In this document: piece by piece, positions 54,413 through 64,000 of the stretch
Layout of the letters: each line of letters begins with the position of its first letter
Numbering within the stretch: the first letter of the stretch is position 1
Origin: Leptopterna dolabrata
Taxonomy: Eukaryota > Arthropoda > Insecta > Hemiptera > Miridae
DNA length: 64,000 bases
Reading direction: 5' to 3'
Assembly (NCBI GenBank): GCA_954871275.1
Contig: OX940980.1
Span: 30,087,189-30,151,188 of the forward strand
Made by a program: the position numbers and the translations under genes
Notes under the pieces: model-generated
Databases searched by the model: none
What the model was told of the DNA's origin: nothing
Seen by the model: the letters and a program-made list of their open reading frames with translations, nothing else

Positions 54413-54499
54413 CGAACCTTAATTGTTGCATTTCCGTCTGTATATTTTCTCCACACATGCTCGAAATTGTTCTGATTTGTATTAAATTCATTAAGTAAA

Positions 54500-54505
54500 A
54501 ATAAA
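54500..54505 (+). terminator. Poly(A) signal of DNAJC2
   Basis: AATAAA 88 nt after the stop codon. Confidence 0.7.
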
Positions 54506-55559
54506 CTTATGAATTCGGATTTTTAGCCCCTTGTTTATTATGATTTTTTACCGCAATACCTAGTTTAGGCAGAATAAAATTGCAGTATTGGTTATACTGG
54601 TTGTTATTGGTTATGGGTGTAGGGGTTTCATGAATAATGTTTTCTCTGGCAAATTCACACCAAACGTTAACGCACTTTATGCAACGTTTGGGGGACAGAA
54701 ATTAATTGTAAGTGGGCAGATACTGCGCATTCCTGGATCTTCATGAAGAACTTAATACCCACAAGAGCAAATTTGGTGAAACTTAGATAAAGCTGTTGTG
54801 AATGGGGAATTCACAAACACATATCATATTCCCCAACTCATACACACACATATTCATATACACACACACACACACACACATATTTTGGGTCAATTTTTTT
54901 TTTTTTTTAATATTTGGAATTCTTGGGAAAGTGGTATTTTGAAGCCCATTTTCAAAAACCTGCGTTATTTTCTAAATGAGGGCGATTAAAAGTAAAAATT
55001 TGGCAAAAAATGATGTATGAGGTCCACTGACATCTGGCTGGCTGTTGGACCAGGGGTGGTGGGGTGAAGCTTCGAGGAGAAAGTTCTCAATGCTGCCAAC
55101 AGACCAACATTAGAAATTGGAAAACCTTCAAAAGCCTTTGCAGTCACCTTCCCCTCGGTTGGGTATTGAGACTTTTTTTAAATGTATTTATATATTTATG
55201 GTTCCACCCACTGAGGTTCTGTACATCATTTAAAGTAATGCACTTGCGCTCTAAGTGGGATTTTAGTTCAACTGCTTGGCAATTTATGTAATGCCATTTC
55301 TAGTGGGAGCTCAAAAATTCAAATTTTTCACTCGTTTTCTGGCTAGACTTTCCGACAAATACCTCATTATGCGGTCAATAAATGTTAATTTCCACATTGA
55401 ACAGAATTCGGCCAAAAAAGGAAAATTTGTAACCCAATAAAATTGCCTATTATTGGAATAAAGAGTATTTTATTCTATAAGCATGCTGCGTGATTTTTTT
55501 TGCCTTACTGACAGGCTGAGTGGTTGAAAATCTTGATATAATTTCAATATTTACATATT

Positions 55560-55705
55560 GTAACAGTGTGGGCTGTTCTTGATACATTTTTTCTTCTGGT
55601 GGAGACGGGATCGGTTTGGGGAAGCCTAATCGGTATCCCTTCACAACCGGTGATAATCTCGCTGGTCTAGGAGGGGGACTCTCAAGGGTCCACCCCCACT
55701 GTTAC
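55560..55705 (+). repeat. 146-bp repeat, copy 1, with GTAACAGT ends
   Basis: Starts GTAACAGTGTGGGCTGTTC and ends CCACTGTTAC (8-bp inverted ends). The core includes GACGGGATCGGTTTGGGGAA, AACCGGT.ATAATCTCGCTGG and a G5/C5 hairpin. Its twin is at 56253. Confidence 0.8.
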
Positions 55706-56252
55706 ACTCCGTCACATGGTAGCACAGCATGGTTCAGTAGTATGCGCTGAGCACTTCACCATACTCCATCCACCTTTTGTGGGCTTACCAGAAGGATAAG
55801 CCCAAAGGTTTCCCAGAAGGATTCCTTTACTGACAACCTGTCCCTTTGATAATACATACATCTTGGCTTCCCCACCCCCTTTCCCCCCTTTAGAGTGTCA
55901 GTATAATTAAAAATATACTGAGTTCATTAGAAGGCGATTGATGCCATGTCCCAATTGACAAGTCCCAATAGTTGTTCCATCCTACCGATGAAAGTTGATC
56001 ACCTAGAGGTTGCCCAGATGAGCACAATTCACTGGACAACAACCTCTGACAACATTATCCGCCAATACTAGTATGTAGGAGCTTTGTTCTGCACCAGTAA
56101 AATATTATTGAGGTAGTACCATTACAATGGAGGCTAGTCACCTTGAAGTTGTTCAGATGTCGTTTCCTGAACCAGAACTTCATACTACTTTTGATTCCCT
56201 CTTTTACCACTCATACTTCTGCTACCCAGAAGTATGTCATGTGGGGAGGAGT

Positions 56253-56398
56253 GTAACAGTTTGGGCTGTTCCTGATACATTTTTTTTTCCGGTGGGGACG
56301 GGATCGGTTTGGGGAAGCCTAATCGATGTCCCTTCTTAACCGGTAATAATCTCGCTGGTCTAGGCGGGGGACTCTCGAGGGTCCACCCCCACTGTTAC
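56253..56398 (+). repeat. 146-bp repeat, copy 2
   Basis: Same length and orientation as 55560-55705 with about a dozen differences. Ends GTAACAGT/ACTGTTAC are intact. The two copies are 693 bp apart start to start. Confidence 0.8.
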
Positions 56399-57853
56399 AA
56401 CGTTATAATTATTTTCATTTGATGGAGGATTAATTAAAAGTGAATTCCAAAAGCCCAATCAGTCTGGCATTTGAGCTGAACCTGATGATGGTAATTCTAA
56501 TCTCGGATATAAAACTAGGCTGCAAAAGGGAACGTTTATACATTATATTTAAATAGAGTATGGTCGATTTCAGGGACATAATCTCTGGGATAGCACTGCA
56601 TGTCCTCGTAAAGTAAATAAGAATAAGAAATGGTGTGTGTGATCGTTTCTTTCATTTTTCATGAAATAAAGAAGGCTGGTTAAAAAAAAGGGCGGGCCGT
56701 CCTCATTTGCCCGAACATTTTTCCCTCAACTCCACTAACCTGGATACCTATCATATCCCGTTGTTTGGTATCACAAGTGTATTCTGCACATTTTAAAATA
56801 ACATTTACAGTACCTGTCCATGCTGAGAGTAGGAACTGCAATTGTAGGTGGTGAGACGACTGGAATTTCTAAAAGTGAATCTGATTGGTAGTAGATGTCA
56901 ATCTGGCGATGACAAATGAAAAGCCTTGATACATCCCACCAAAAGCGCCCATCTTGTGTTGTTTGTTGCTCCCTATTTTGGGTATTTTTAGTCTCAAGTG
57001 CAGTTTATATTAATATGACATAGGTATGGAGCGGGAATTGCGTTCTACGCAGTTTGCTCCGTATAACATTTGGAGCACATAATTTTAGTGTAAAGTTAGC
57101 TGTTACTGAACAAGGACGATCTACATCACCACTACTGGGTCTTCAGATAGCTACCAAAGAGAGAGGTCGTGAGTATACTCGACACTGTAAATTTTATAAT
57201 TATACGCGAAGCCAGTGTATGCCAGGTTGTCTTTTTATGCATAAATTGTTTTGCTTTCCTTGCATTTTTTCCCGTCATCTAGTGGTAAATCTGTTTGAAT
57301 GAATGACGGTTGAATGAACTTGGACAAGAGCGATTTCGTTGTACTTCTTCACTGACTCACCACTCATATCGGTAGGTGCTACACTCTTCTGTTCATTTAT
57401 GGTCCTATACCTAATTTATCACTCTGGTCAGAAGCTTTTTAATCACGTATCCAATGGAAAGAGTGACGCATCATGTACAAGATTATTTCTGAGAAGGCTT
57501 TGTCTTTGAGATTGCTATGCCACAGGTCGATTTCAATGGAAAAGCCATTATCAAGTCTATGGTTAAACCAATTTTTCTTCACTTACCTGCAATAACTTAA
57601 GTAAATACCTAACTACGTACGCAATGACCACTGATTCAGTAAAAATAAATAAATAACTAATTGGTTGGAAGAGCTTGGCCAAGTAGTGAGCCACCTATGC
57701 CAGAACTTGCAACCATATTCAGGACTTCAGTTTGTTTTACTGATGTCGGCCATCTTCTACAGGGTGAAAGAAGTTGGCCTATCCACTAAGCAAAAGAGTT
57801 ATTATGTTTCTGTTCAACTCTCTTCTGGAAAAATATATTTTTATAGTATCTGA

Positions 57854-58207
57854 CAGGGTAATTCAGTAACTTATAAAACAGAATCACCATGGCATTTTCT
57901 ATCTCTTTCAAAAGAGACACGTAACTGTGTGGTGTATCTTCTTGAAATAGTCATTCTTTCTCATTTGTTTGATAGTGATATCTTTTATCGTCCTTTGTTC
58001 ATCCGCTATTGCATTGGTCACTTTGATATTCATCGTTCATTTTGATCGAGTATCTTTTTGTTCATCTCATAAAGGTAAGTCGATTGTTTATTAAAAATAT
58101 TATATACAAATATACGAACTCGGGAGACATCTGTAAGAGAGTATCTCTCCTGGGAGATTTTCAAGATATCATCTCATTTCACCATCTGTTTTAGTGAGTA
58201 GGCCCCC
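57854..58207. mobile_element. MITE-like element with ATTCAGTAA-type ends
   Basis: The left end CAGGGTAATTCAGTAACTT and the right end (reverse) GGGGGCCTACTCACTAAAAC are imperfect inverted repeats. Similar ends occur at 60710-60730, 61440-61458, 61520-61545 and 62487-62500, so this is a local family. Non-coding. Confidence 0.5.
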
Positions 58208-59247
58208 AGATACTACTAAGGCATTCTTCGCATTGAATTCAAATCAGAGCATCTAGGTTGTCGCCAAATTGTTTTATTACCTACTTCATATTTGGCACTT
58301 GAATTTTATGGTTCCTACCCTACAAGACATTCCCCAAGGTTTGTACGAATGAGAACACCAAGTATTATCAAAATCTAACACCAGGGTAAAACAAGCTTTA
58401 TGGTAAGTCAAGCTTTAATGCAAAATGGGTTGTTCAGCAAAGCCAAGTTACACCTCCAGCACGAATCAAATGGACTATAACCCATTACTTTACCCTCCCC
58501 TTATCGCAAAAATATGGAGCACGAGTTGAATAACTGGACAAAAGGGGATCAGCTGAACCCCTAGAGTGACTAAGTCTCTAGTGATTTCAATGATTTTTAA
58601 AGACTAAGGGGAAGGGAAGACAACTTGATAGCCTCAAGCGTGCTGAGACCAACTTCAATGCAATCGTGTGTGCTTATGAACTACACGGTTCACCATAGAA
58701 TTGTGAGTGCAGCTTGAAGAAAAAAAATCACAGGTCGTACAATGGATAAAAGGGGCAGGCTGCCAACAAGGAGGGAAAAACTCAAAACAGTATACAGTAT
58801 CCCACCTATGACGTAACCCTCCCTCAGTATGTCTTCTCTGTGACTCTTGAATTCAACATTTTTAGCCAGTGTGCGCCAAGAGCCAAACCAAGTCACAGCA
58901 GGGTCGAATTGGAGGTTGATTCCAATTCTTGAACCGGCCAGTAAGTACGTATAGTTTACAGCAATTATGCTTTTGACCTACACCAACCGCTTACCCATAA
59001 CCCCCTTTCCATCCAATACAGACTTTTACGATTCATACCAGATTTCAACCAGGACTGTCCTACACAAGTTCCCACACTTTCTTCAAACTGGAACGTCCAG
59101 GTAGGATTTACACCTTGTCTGTTTCAAGTGGTATCACTGGAAACATTCCACAGGGTGGGGACTATTAAAACATAGGCTCCCATAGGTATCAAACGAAAAA
59201 ATAAATGAATAAAACATTAACTTTCGGCATTCTACACAGAAAGAAAT

Positions 59248-59253
59248 TTTATT
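59248..59253 (-). terminator. Poly(A) signal of TIMM29
   Basis: AATAAA on the minus strand, about 90 nt past the TIMM29 stop. Confidence 0.65.
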
Positions 59254-59341
59254 AGTATGGACCAGAAAAATTATGCAAAAAATCATTAATAAATAAGTCA
59301 CATCCTAAATTTGTGAAAAAGAAAAATTCTCCTCTCATAAA

Positions 59342-59846
59342 TTATTTACAATATATACACTCTTCTATCCATTCGTCTGGATTTATATCGCAGTCGACCA
59401 TTTTCTTTTCTAGGATCCACCACCTGTTCAGGAAACCAACATCGACGATGCGCTGGCGGAATTTACTCCACACTGGTGTTAGGTACTGACATGTTGCTTT
59501 GTAAGCTCCAACACTGTCACGGTAATTGTCCACCCACATTATAGAGAACACTCCAAAAGAAAATCTCTTGATGATGCCTTCGTTGTAGTATTGTTCGAGA
59601 GTTCTGAGGTGATTGGTTGTTTTGGGGTTGCGTATGGGAGGGCCGACAAAGATGAAGTCATTAGAGCAACTAAGTACAGCGTCCCTGAAGCTTGCTTCGT
59701 CAGGATTTCTCTTTCCACAATAATATGCTCCCCCTAAAAGAGACGCCAATAACACAGCTTTGGCAGGCTTTTTCCTCAAGTCGCTGACAGCATCCACCAA
59801 CACATCCTTGTAGTCCTTGTAAACTGCTTGCCAGTACTCAGCCCAT
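59342..59846 (-). CDS. Timm29: TIMM29 exon 2
   Basis: Holds the membrane helix and the RWW..DCDIN signature; stop at 59342-59344. Confidence 0.9.
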
Positions 59847-62763
59847 CTGGAAAATAAAAGGACATGATTTATTCGTTGACACAGGAGAGTGTGACTCTGA
59901 TCAGTTTGCAGCACTGTGTAAGCAGTGACGGCACTTCAAATTGCGGGTTGAACGAATCCTCTCTGCCCAGTCATATTTCCTATGGTTTAGGTAGTGGGTT
60001 ACAAAAAAATTAGACTGAGTGGTCAATAAGTACCTAGATATCAAAACATCATTTGCCACTGTCTACCCCTCTAAATTGCAGGTCGTTTGCATCGTCCATT
60101 CATGAGATTTGTGAGTTACAAAGATTCCTCAAATCCCAACGGTCGGTGGGGGGAGACACTAGCTATTATTTCAACCTTTAGTCCCTGCAGGCTTCACACA
60201 TGATTCCTTGGGCCTGCCCAAGACGAGAACCAGAGACGCCACAAACTTTTATCCCAATCAGGGATATATTATAATATATAGGATTTGCCTTTTTAATTAA
60301 ACATTTTACCAAATGAGTTAAACCTTTTGCCAAATGAATTTAACCATTTGGCAACTGAATTAAATGTTTTAACTAAACAATTAAACCTGATGCGAAAATA
60401 TTGATGTGGAAAGAAAAGCACGGCATGAACAGGTAGAAATTTGGTGAGTAACTCATTCGTTACGAGACAAAACCTTCTGAGAGATAATGCAATCGACAAA
60501 ATTTGTCCATTGCATTATCTCTCAGAAGGCTGTTTACAGACGCTGTTTGCTCATTACGGAGTTATTTAATCATATTGAGATAAAAAAACTTCCCTGTGCG
60601 TCGAACGAAAATCAAACGAAAATCTATCAAATCAAATCAACTGCAATGGACAAATTTGGTCGATTGCATAGCTCTCAGAAGACTGACAGGTAAAAAATGA
60701 GTTACCACCAGGGGGGGGCTTATTCACTAAAATAGATAGTGGAAAGAGATTATCTATTTTGCAAATCTCCCACGAGAGATAGTCTCCCCTGGGAGACAGT
60801 CTCTTCCAATGTCTCCCGGGTTCGTCTATTTTACTGAATAGCTCCAGAGACCTTGAGAAAGAGATATGGATCGTAATACACGAAAATGCCATAGTATCCA
60901 TGAAGTGCGAGATGTTTGCGCCCCCGGGAGTTCAATTCCTTAATAATGAACGCATTTCTTAGTTATACCTATTCAATGGGTACCTACCTACCTCAATCCA
61001 TACTTGGACGTTTTTACTCGCGAATCGGATAAAAGTTTAAATGAAATTGAAAAAAGTCTCAATTATAAACAGAAAAATTCGAATTAGGGGGCTTAATGCT
61101 TGTATTATATCTACACCTAATGAACGGCCACTCTTAGGTAGGTAGGTACCTACCTCAACCCGTACTTGGACGTTTTTACTCATGAATCAATAATTATGCA
61201 TATATTTTTAATTAAAATTGAAATGAAAAATTTAATCTTTATGAAATGAAAAACTTTATGAAATGAAAAAAATACACGATAAAAAAATACCGACGTGGTT
61301 GCGGATGAACGAGGATATTACACGATCACTGTGAAACAAACGAGAAATTGACTCTCTCTTTCGAGGAAAGACACCTAATTAGCTGTCTCTATGAAAGAGA
61401 TCGAGAATGCCAAGATGGCCGCCAACTCTCTCTTTTAAAAGTTACTGAATAACCCTGTCATGGATACTATAAAAATCTATTTTGCCAAAGGAGAGAGTCG
61501 GACCAGAAACAGATGTCTCTTTGGCTTAGTGAATAGGCCCCCAGATTTCTACCAGTTTATGATGCGCTTTTTCTTTCCACATCCATTTTTTTACATGAGG
61601 TTTAATTGAAAAGGAAAACGGTTTAACTCAATTGGCAAAAGGTTTAATTCATTTGACAAAAGGTTCAATTCATTTGCAAGAAGATTTAATTCATTTGCAA
61701 GAAGATTTAATTCATTTCGTAAAAGGTTTTATACTATACTACGCACTGTATAATATACTGATGTTGTAAGTTTACGCAATATACTACATCAGTCAAATTC
61801 CACGCAACCAATTAATTTGTTCTTGCAATTTATTGGTCGCATTTCGAATTAAGTACCTCACAGGCCTTATATTTGCACTTATTGGTCGCGCACTTGTTTT
61901 TACAATTCCTCCCTCTCTCAATCGTTGAGCATTAACTTAGTTCTTGAACTTTTTCAGCTGCGACCCCCTTCGACGGAAATGTACCTAACTGGCTGCAACC
62001 CTCCAACTCCCCACAGCACCCAGCATTTTAAAAAAGAAAACCTACCTAATAACACAAGAACTTTTTACTGGATAAAGATTGTGTGCAAAACTGCGGCAAA
62101 ACTGTAATTACATACTGTACCCAATTTATTCTGACAACCATTGGCTCCAAGAAAAAGAAAAGACGTAATGAAGTCTGCCAATCTGTGGCACATGGATTCT
62201 TCAGATGCTTACATGATACCTCATAACCAAATTAAATTAAAATTGACTGATTTTACGTTTGCATTACAGACAGTAGCAGTCGAATTTGATACCTACCATC
62301 CATAAAGCGGAACCAACTCACACAACAAGCCATATTATCTGCGTTGCAAAGATTTTGGACTTGGATGCTGACACGAAACCCAATTTGTTGAGCTCTTAAA
62401 AATGCTACAACAGACGTGCACGAATATTTGCTTCCATGGTCAGTCTCTTTGAAAATAGATTATTACAATATCCATGACTGGGCTATTCAGTAACAAGAGA
62501 TTTCTGCCATCGTTCCGTTGTCGTTATTTTTCAGGAGACAGGTAATCACGTGTCTTTGAAATAAAACCATAGGTAGAGAGTTCATCTCACCGTTCAAAGA
62601 ATGTACCCTTGAAGCGTTCAGGGAACGTAAGAGCGTTGCCAACATGGTTGAAGTACTTGCTGAGGATTTTACTTCTATGGTCGATGTGATTGTGGAGAGA
62701 GTTGATGGACGCAGGCCTCCACCCAACAATCCTCAGCTTGGTCACAACATCTCTCAGCCCCAT
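59342..62763 (-). CDS. Timm29: TIMM29, TIM22-complex subunit (two coding exons)
   Basis: Exons 62763-62591 and 59846-59342 join in phase 2 (CG/A, Arg), giving 225 residues. Donor CG/GTGAGA at 62590 and acceptor TTTTCCAG at 59847. Exon 1 ends FPERFKGTFFE and exon 2 starts RWAEYWQAVYKDYKDVLVDA; a membrane helix AVLLASLLGGAYYCG follows. The C-terminal signature RIVDVGFLNRWWILEKKMVD then CDINPDEW matches human TIMM29 (VLDVGF..RWW.L...M.DCDIN.DE). The protein sits in the inner mitochondrial membrane and links TIM22 carrier import to TOM. The ATG at 62763 is preceded by an acceptor (GTTCCAG at 62769), so a 5' exon probably exists. The intron is 2.74 kb and mostly repeat. Confidence 0.88.
60294..61735. 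mobile_element. Foldback element with ~160-180 bp inverted arms, in TIMM29 intron
   Basis: The left arm (60294-60450: TTTTGCCAAATGAATTTAACC repeats, then GATGTGGAAAGAAAAGC, then AGGTAGAAATTTGG) is mirrored at 61552-61735 (AGATTTCTACCAGTTTATGA, GCTTTTTCTTTCCACATCCA, then about seven GGTTTAATTCATTTGNMAAA units). Tandem 20-25 bp units inside the inverted arms are typical of foldback (FB/Galileo-type) elements. The interior holds fragments of the ATTCAGTAA-end family and no transposase. Confidence 0.7.
60473..60529. repeat. Near-perfect 57-bp palindrome
   Basis: CCTTCTGAGAGATAATGCAA T (60473-60493) is exactly mirrored at 60509-60529, and the centre GACAAAATTTGTC is itself symmetric. Only one opposed pair fails to match. 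A third, diverged half is at 60636-60685. Confidence 0.85.
62591..62763 (-). CDS. Timm29: TIMM29 exon 1 (coding part)
   Basis: Encodes MGLRDVVTKLRIVGWRP through FPERFKGTFFE plus CG of a split Arg codon. The start is chosen as the first ATG; the frame could extend 5' if the acceptor at 62769 joins more coding sequence. Confidence 0.78.
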
Positions 62764-62821
62764 TTCCTGGAACACACCACAGGATTAAAAACAATATCAT
62801 AAACAAATAATAATAATAATA

Positions 62822-63233
62822 GCTTTGTTCGTGCAGTCCCTCAGAGCTTGTTCAGAACAACCCGGGCATGCGCAGTAACGGTGAGGCGAAGATGCACTGT
62901 TCGTGCAGACCCAGGGCGAGCTCCGAGCCAAGTAGTCTGGTGCTCGTGCTGCCCCGGGGCAGATGATTCGGTGTTCGTGCTGGCCACGGGGCTTCCTCCG
63001 AGCTGCTCTGAGCAAGCCCTCCCGTGCCCCATGAGAAGATCAGGGGCAGCTGAGCCCTGCTCTTCCGCGCATGCACCCTCGACCCGTTTGAGCTGCCCGT
63101 GCTCCGAAGAAGCTCCAGGCTCACCCTACTCCCAGCGAGCGTGTCAAGAGCTCACCCTACACCAAGCCAGTTCGGTTCAAGCGAAAACTGAACTTGCTCG
63201 GAGCTAGCCCCAAGGTGACAGCACGAACAAAGC
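62822..63233. mobile_element. GC-rich MITE with perfect 13-bp ends and TAATA duplication
   Basis: GCTTTGTTCGTGC at 62822 and GCACGAACAAAGC ending 63233, flanked by TAATA on both sides (62817-62821, 63234-63238). An alternative reading is AGCTTTG ends with a 3-bp AAT duplication. 412 bp, strikingly GC-rich in AT-rich surroundings, with several GTTCGTGC sub-repeats and a GCATGCGCAG motif. No transposase. Confidence 0.85.
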
Positions 63234-63238
63234 TAATA

Positions 63239-64000
63239 AAAGTTCCAATCATGACCCTATGAGCTCATTTTGAAGTAATGTACCTTTTCCATTTACAGAA
63301 TTATCATATCATACACACATTTTTCAGCTTAAACCAAGAAACTTCTATATCAATTGCCCACAACTCGATTATCTTATAAATTTTTGTAGAGCTTACTATA
63401 CATGTAGGTAGTCTAATAGCTTGCAGAATAGAATAACACTGGTCCACACTGATGTTACCTACCAATAACATGGCACTCAAATCCATCCTGACTTCTTTGA
63501 AAGTCAGCTTTTATTCATGGAAAATACAAAATACATAGTTATCATAGCAATTAGTACGAAAATAGAAAAAAAAAATTATTATCATTTCTTTCATGTCAAC
63601 AATATTTTTCCACATAACCCTCAAAGGTTAAACCTGTGCGTGGGCGTTTCTTATTATCATTAAATAACCAATTTTGTTCACGTCATCTATTTCCGTTATT
63701 ATATTACTTATTAAAATTTCCAATTGAGGCTTAAAAGTTAAAAGCAGAATTTCACGTAAGTTGACTTACCTACCTAACTGTTTCACTCTCTAAAGGTGAT
63801 AAAATAAAATAAATGTAGTTTTAACAATAATATGTCTGTTGGGATTATTACTAACAATTCTGGTCTAACTTACTAATTTCCAGTAGTTAATAATTTTTCC
63901 ACAATTCCATTGTTTAAGCTCATTTCTTCGTTTAATACTAGTATCTCCAACAAGTGGGATGGAAGAAAGTTTAGCATATTAGGTCCATGATAAGGAGCTT
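63239..64000. other. No gene recognised
   Basis: AT-rich sequence upstream of TIMM29, beyond the MITE. It may contain the TIMM29 5' exon and promoter. No coding block recognised. Confidence 0.35.

Larger units (their letters stand above)
54506..59247. other. Intergenic region DNAJC2-TIMM29 (convergent)
   Basis: No convincing gene. It holds a (CA)n run (54860-54880), two 146-bp repeats (55560-55705, 56253-56398) and a MITE (57854-58207). Two unassigned frames are present. One, at 57054-57302, contains CMPGCLFMHKLFCFPCIFS, faintly like the TTF zinc finger of hAT-derived proteins. The other, on the minus strand near 58690-58925, reads VTWFGSWRTLAKNVEF; its family is unknown. Confidence 0.4.

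Noticed and set aside
57054..57302. TTF-like CLFMHKLFCFPCIFS frame as a hAT-derived gene
   Set aside because: Only a short cysteine motif; no dimerisation domain or transposase core near it.
58690..58925. Frame with VTWFGSWRTLAKNVEF as a host exon
   Set aside because: Reads like protein but no family was recognised and no clean splice sites were found; left as unassigned.
62764..62775. Upstream GTG start for TIMM29 adding four residues
   Set aside because: The codon is GTG and a good splice acceptor (GTTCCAG) ends inside this stretch; the ATG at 62763 is preferred.

Overview
The window is animal nuclear DNA, most likely from a sap-feeding hemipteran insect (mealybug/aphid type). It is AT-rich and littered with GGTACCTACCTA-like runs. 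It carries short spliced exons with GT-AG introns, three recognisable host genes and large amounts of transposon DNA. There is no prokaryotic gene organisation and no CRISPR array. The species call is an inference from sequence texture and gene content.

Layout. (1) 1-2778: the left edge has one recognisable exon, an ABC-transporter G-family exon on the minus strand (352-477), then repeat debris. (2) 2779-30461: a nearly perfect tandem duplication of about 12.6 kb, copy A 2779-15426 and copy B 17364-29996. The copies are separated by about 1.9 kb of filler (15427-17363). Each copy carries a MITE, a 293-bp tandem duplication, a 462-bp-period satellite, a non-LTR reverse-transcriptase fragment and a broken Helitron helicase. 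Inserted in that helicase is a minus-strand LTR retrotransposon with features of the Ty3/Gypsy CsRn1 clade. In copy B the element is complete: 614-bp LTRs 23630-24243 and 29848-30461, and a GAATG target duplication. In copy A its 5' LTR is cut off. The filler is a copy of the sequence at 41076-41836 into which a related, plus-strand LTR element has inserted; that element is cut off inside gag. (3) 30462-41900: the rest of the Helitron helicase, a MITE, a decayed second Gypsy (Mag-like) pol, a MADF/BESS protein exon with a frameshift, and several copies of an interspersed repeat (called R1 here). (4) 42375-50193: JKAMP (JAMP), minus strand, five coding exons that join to an exact 299-codon frame; its introns hold a 5S-rRNA-like sequence and several inverted-repeat elements. 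(5) 52619-54412: DNAJC2 (MPP11/ZRF1/zuotin), plus strand, a single uninterrupted exon, divergent from JKAMP. (6) 59342-62763: TIMM29, minus strand, two coding exons, with a foldback element in its intron and a GC-rich MITE just upstream of its first coding exon.

The host genes are housekeeping: ERAD/proteasome membrane adaptor, ribosome-associated chaperone, and mitochondrial TIM22 import. They share no obvious pathway. The most striking biology is in the LTR element. It has a textbook -1 frameshift site (GGGAAAC, 6-nt spacer, perfect 9-bp hairpin with the gag stop codon in the loop). Its LTR leader also holds an array of four to six hairpins whose stems change sequence on both sides at once while the loop stays fixed, and a diverged subfamily in the same window shows the same pattern.
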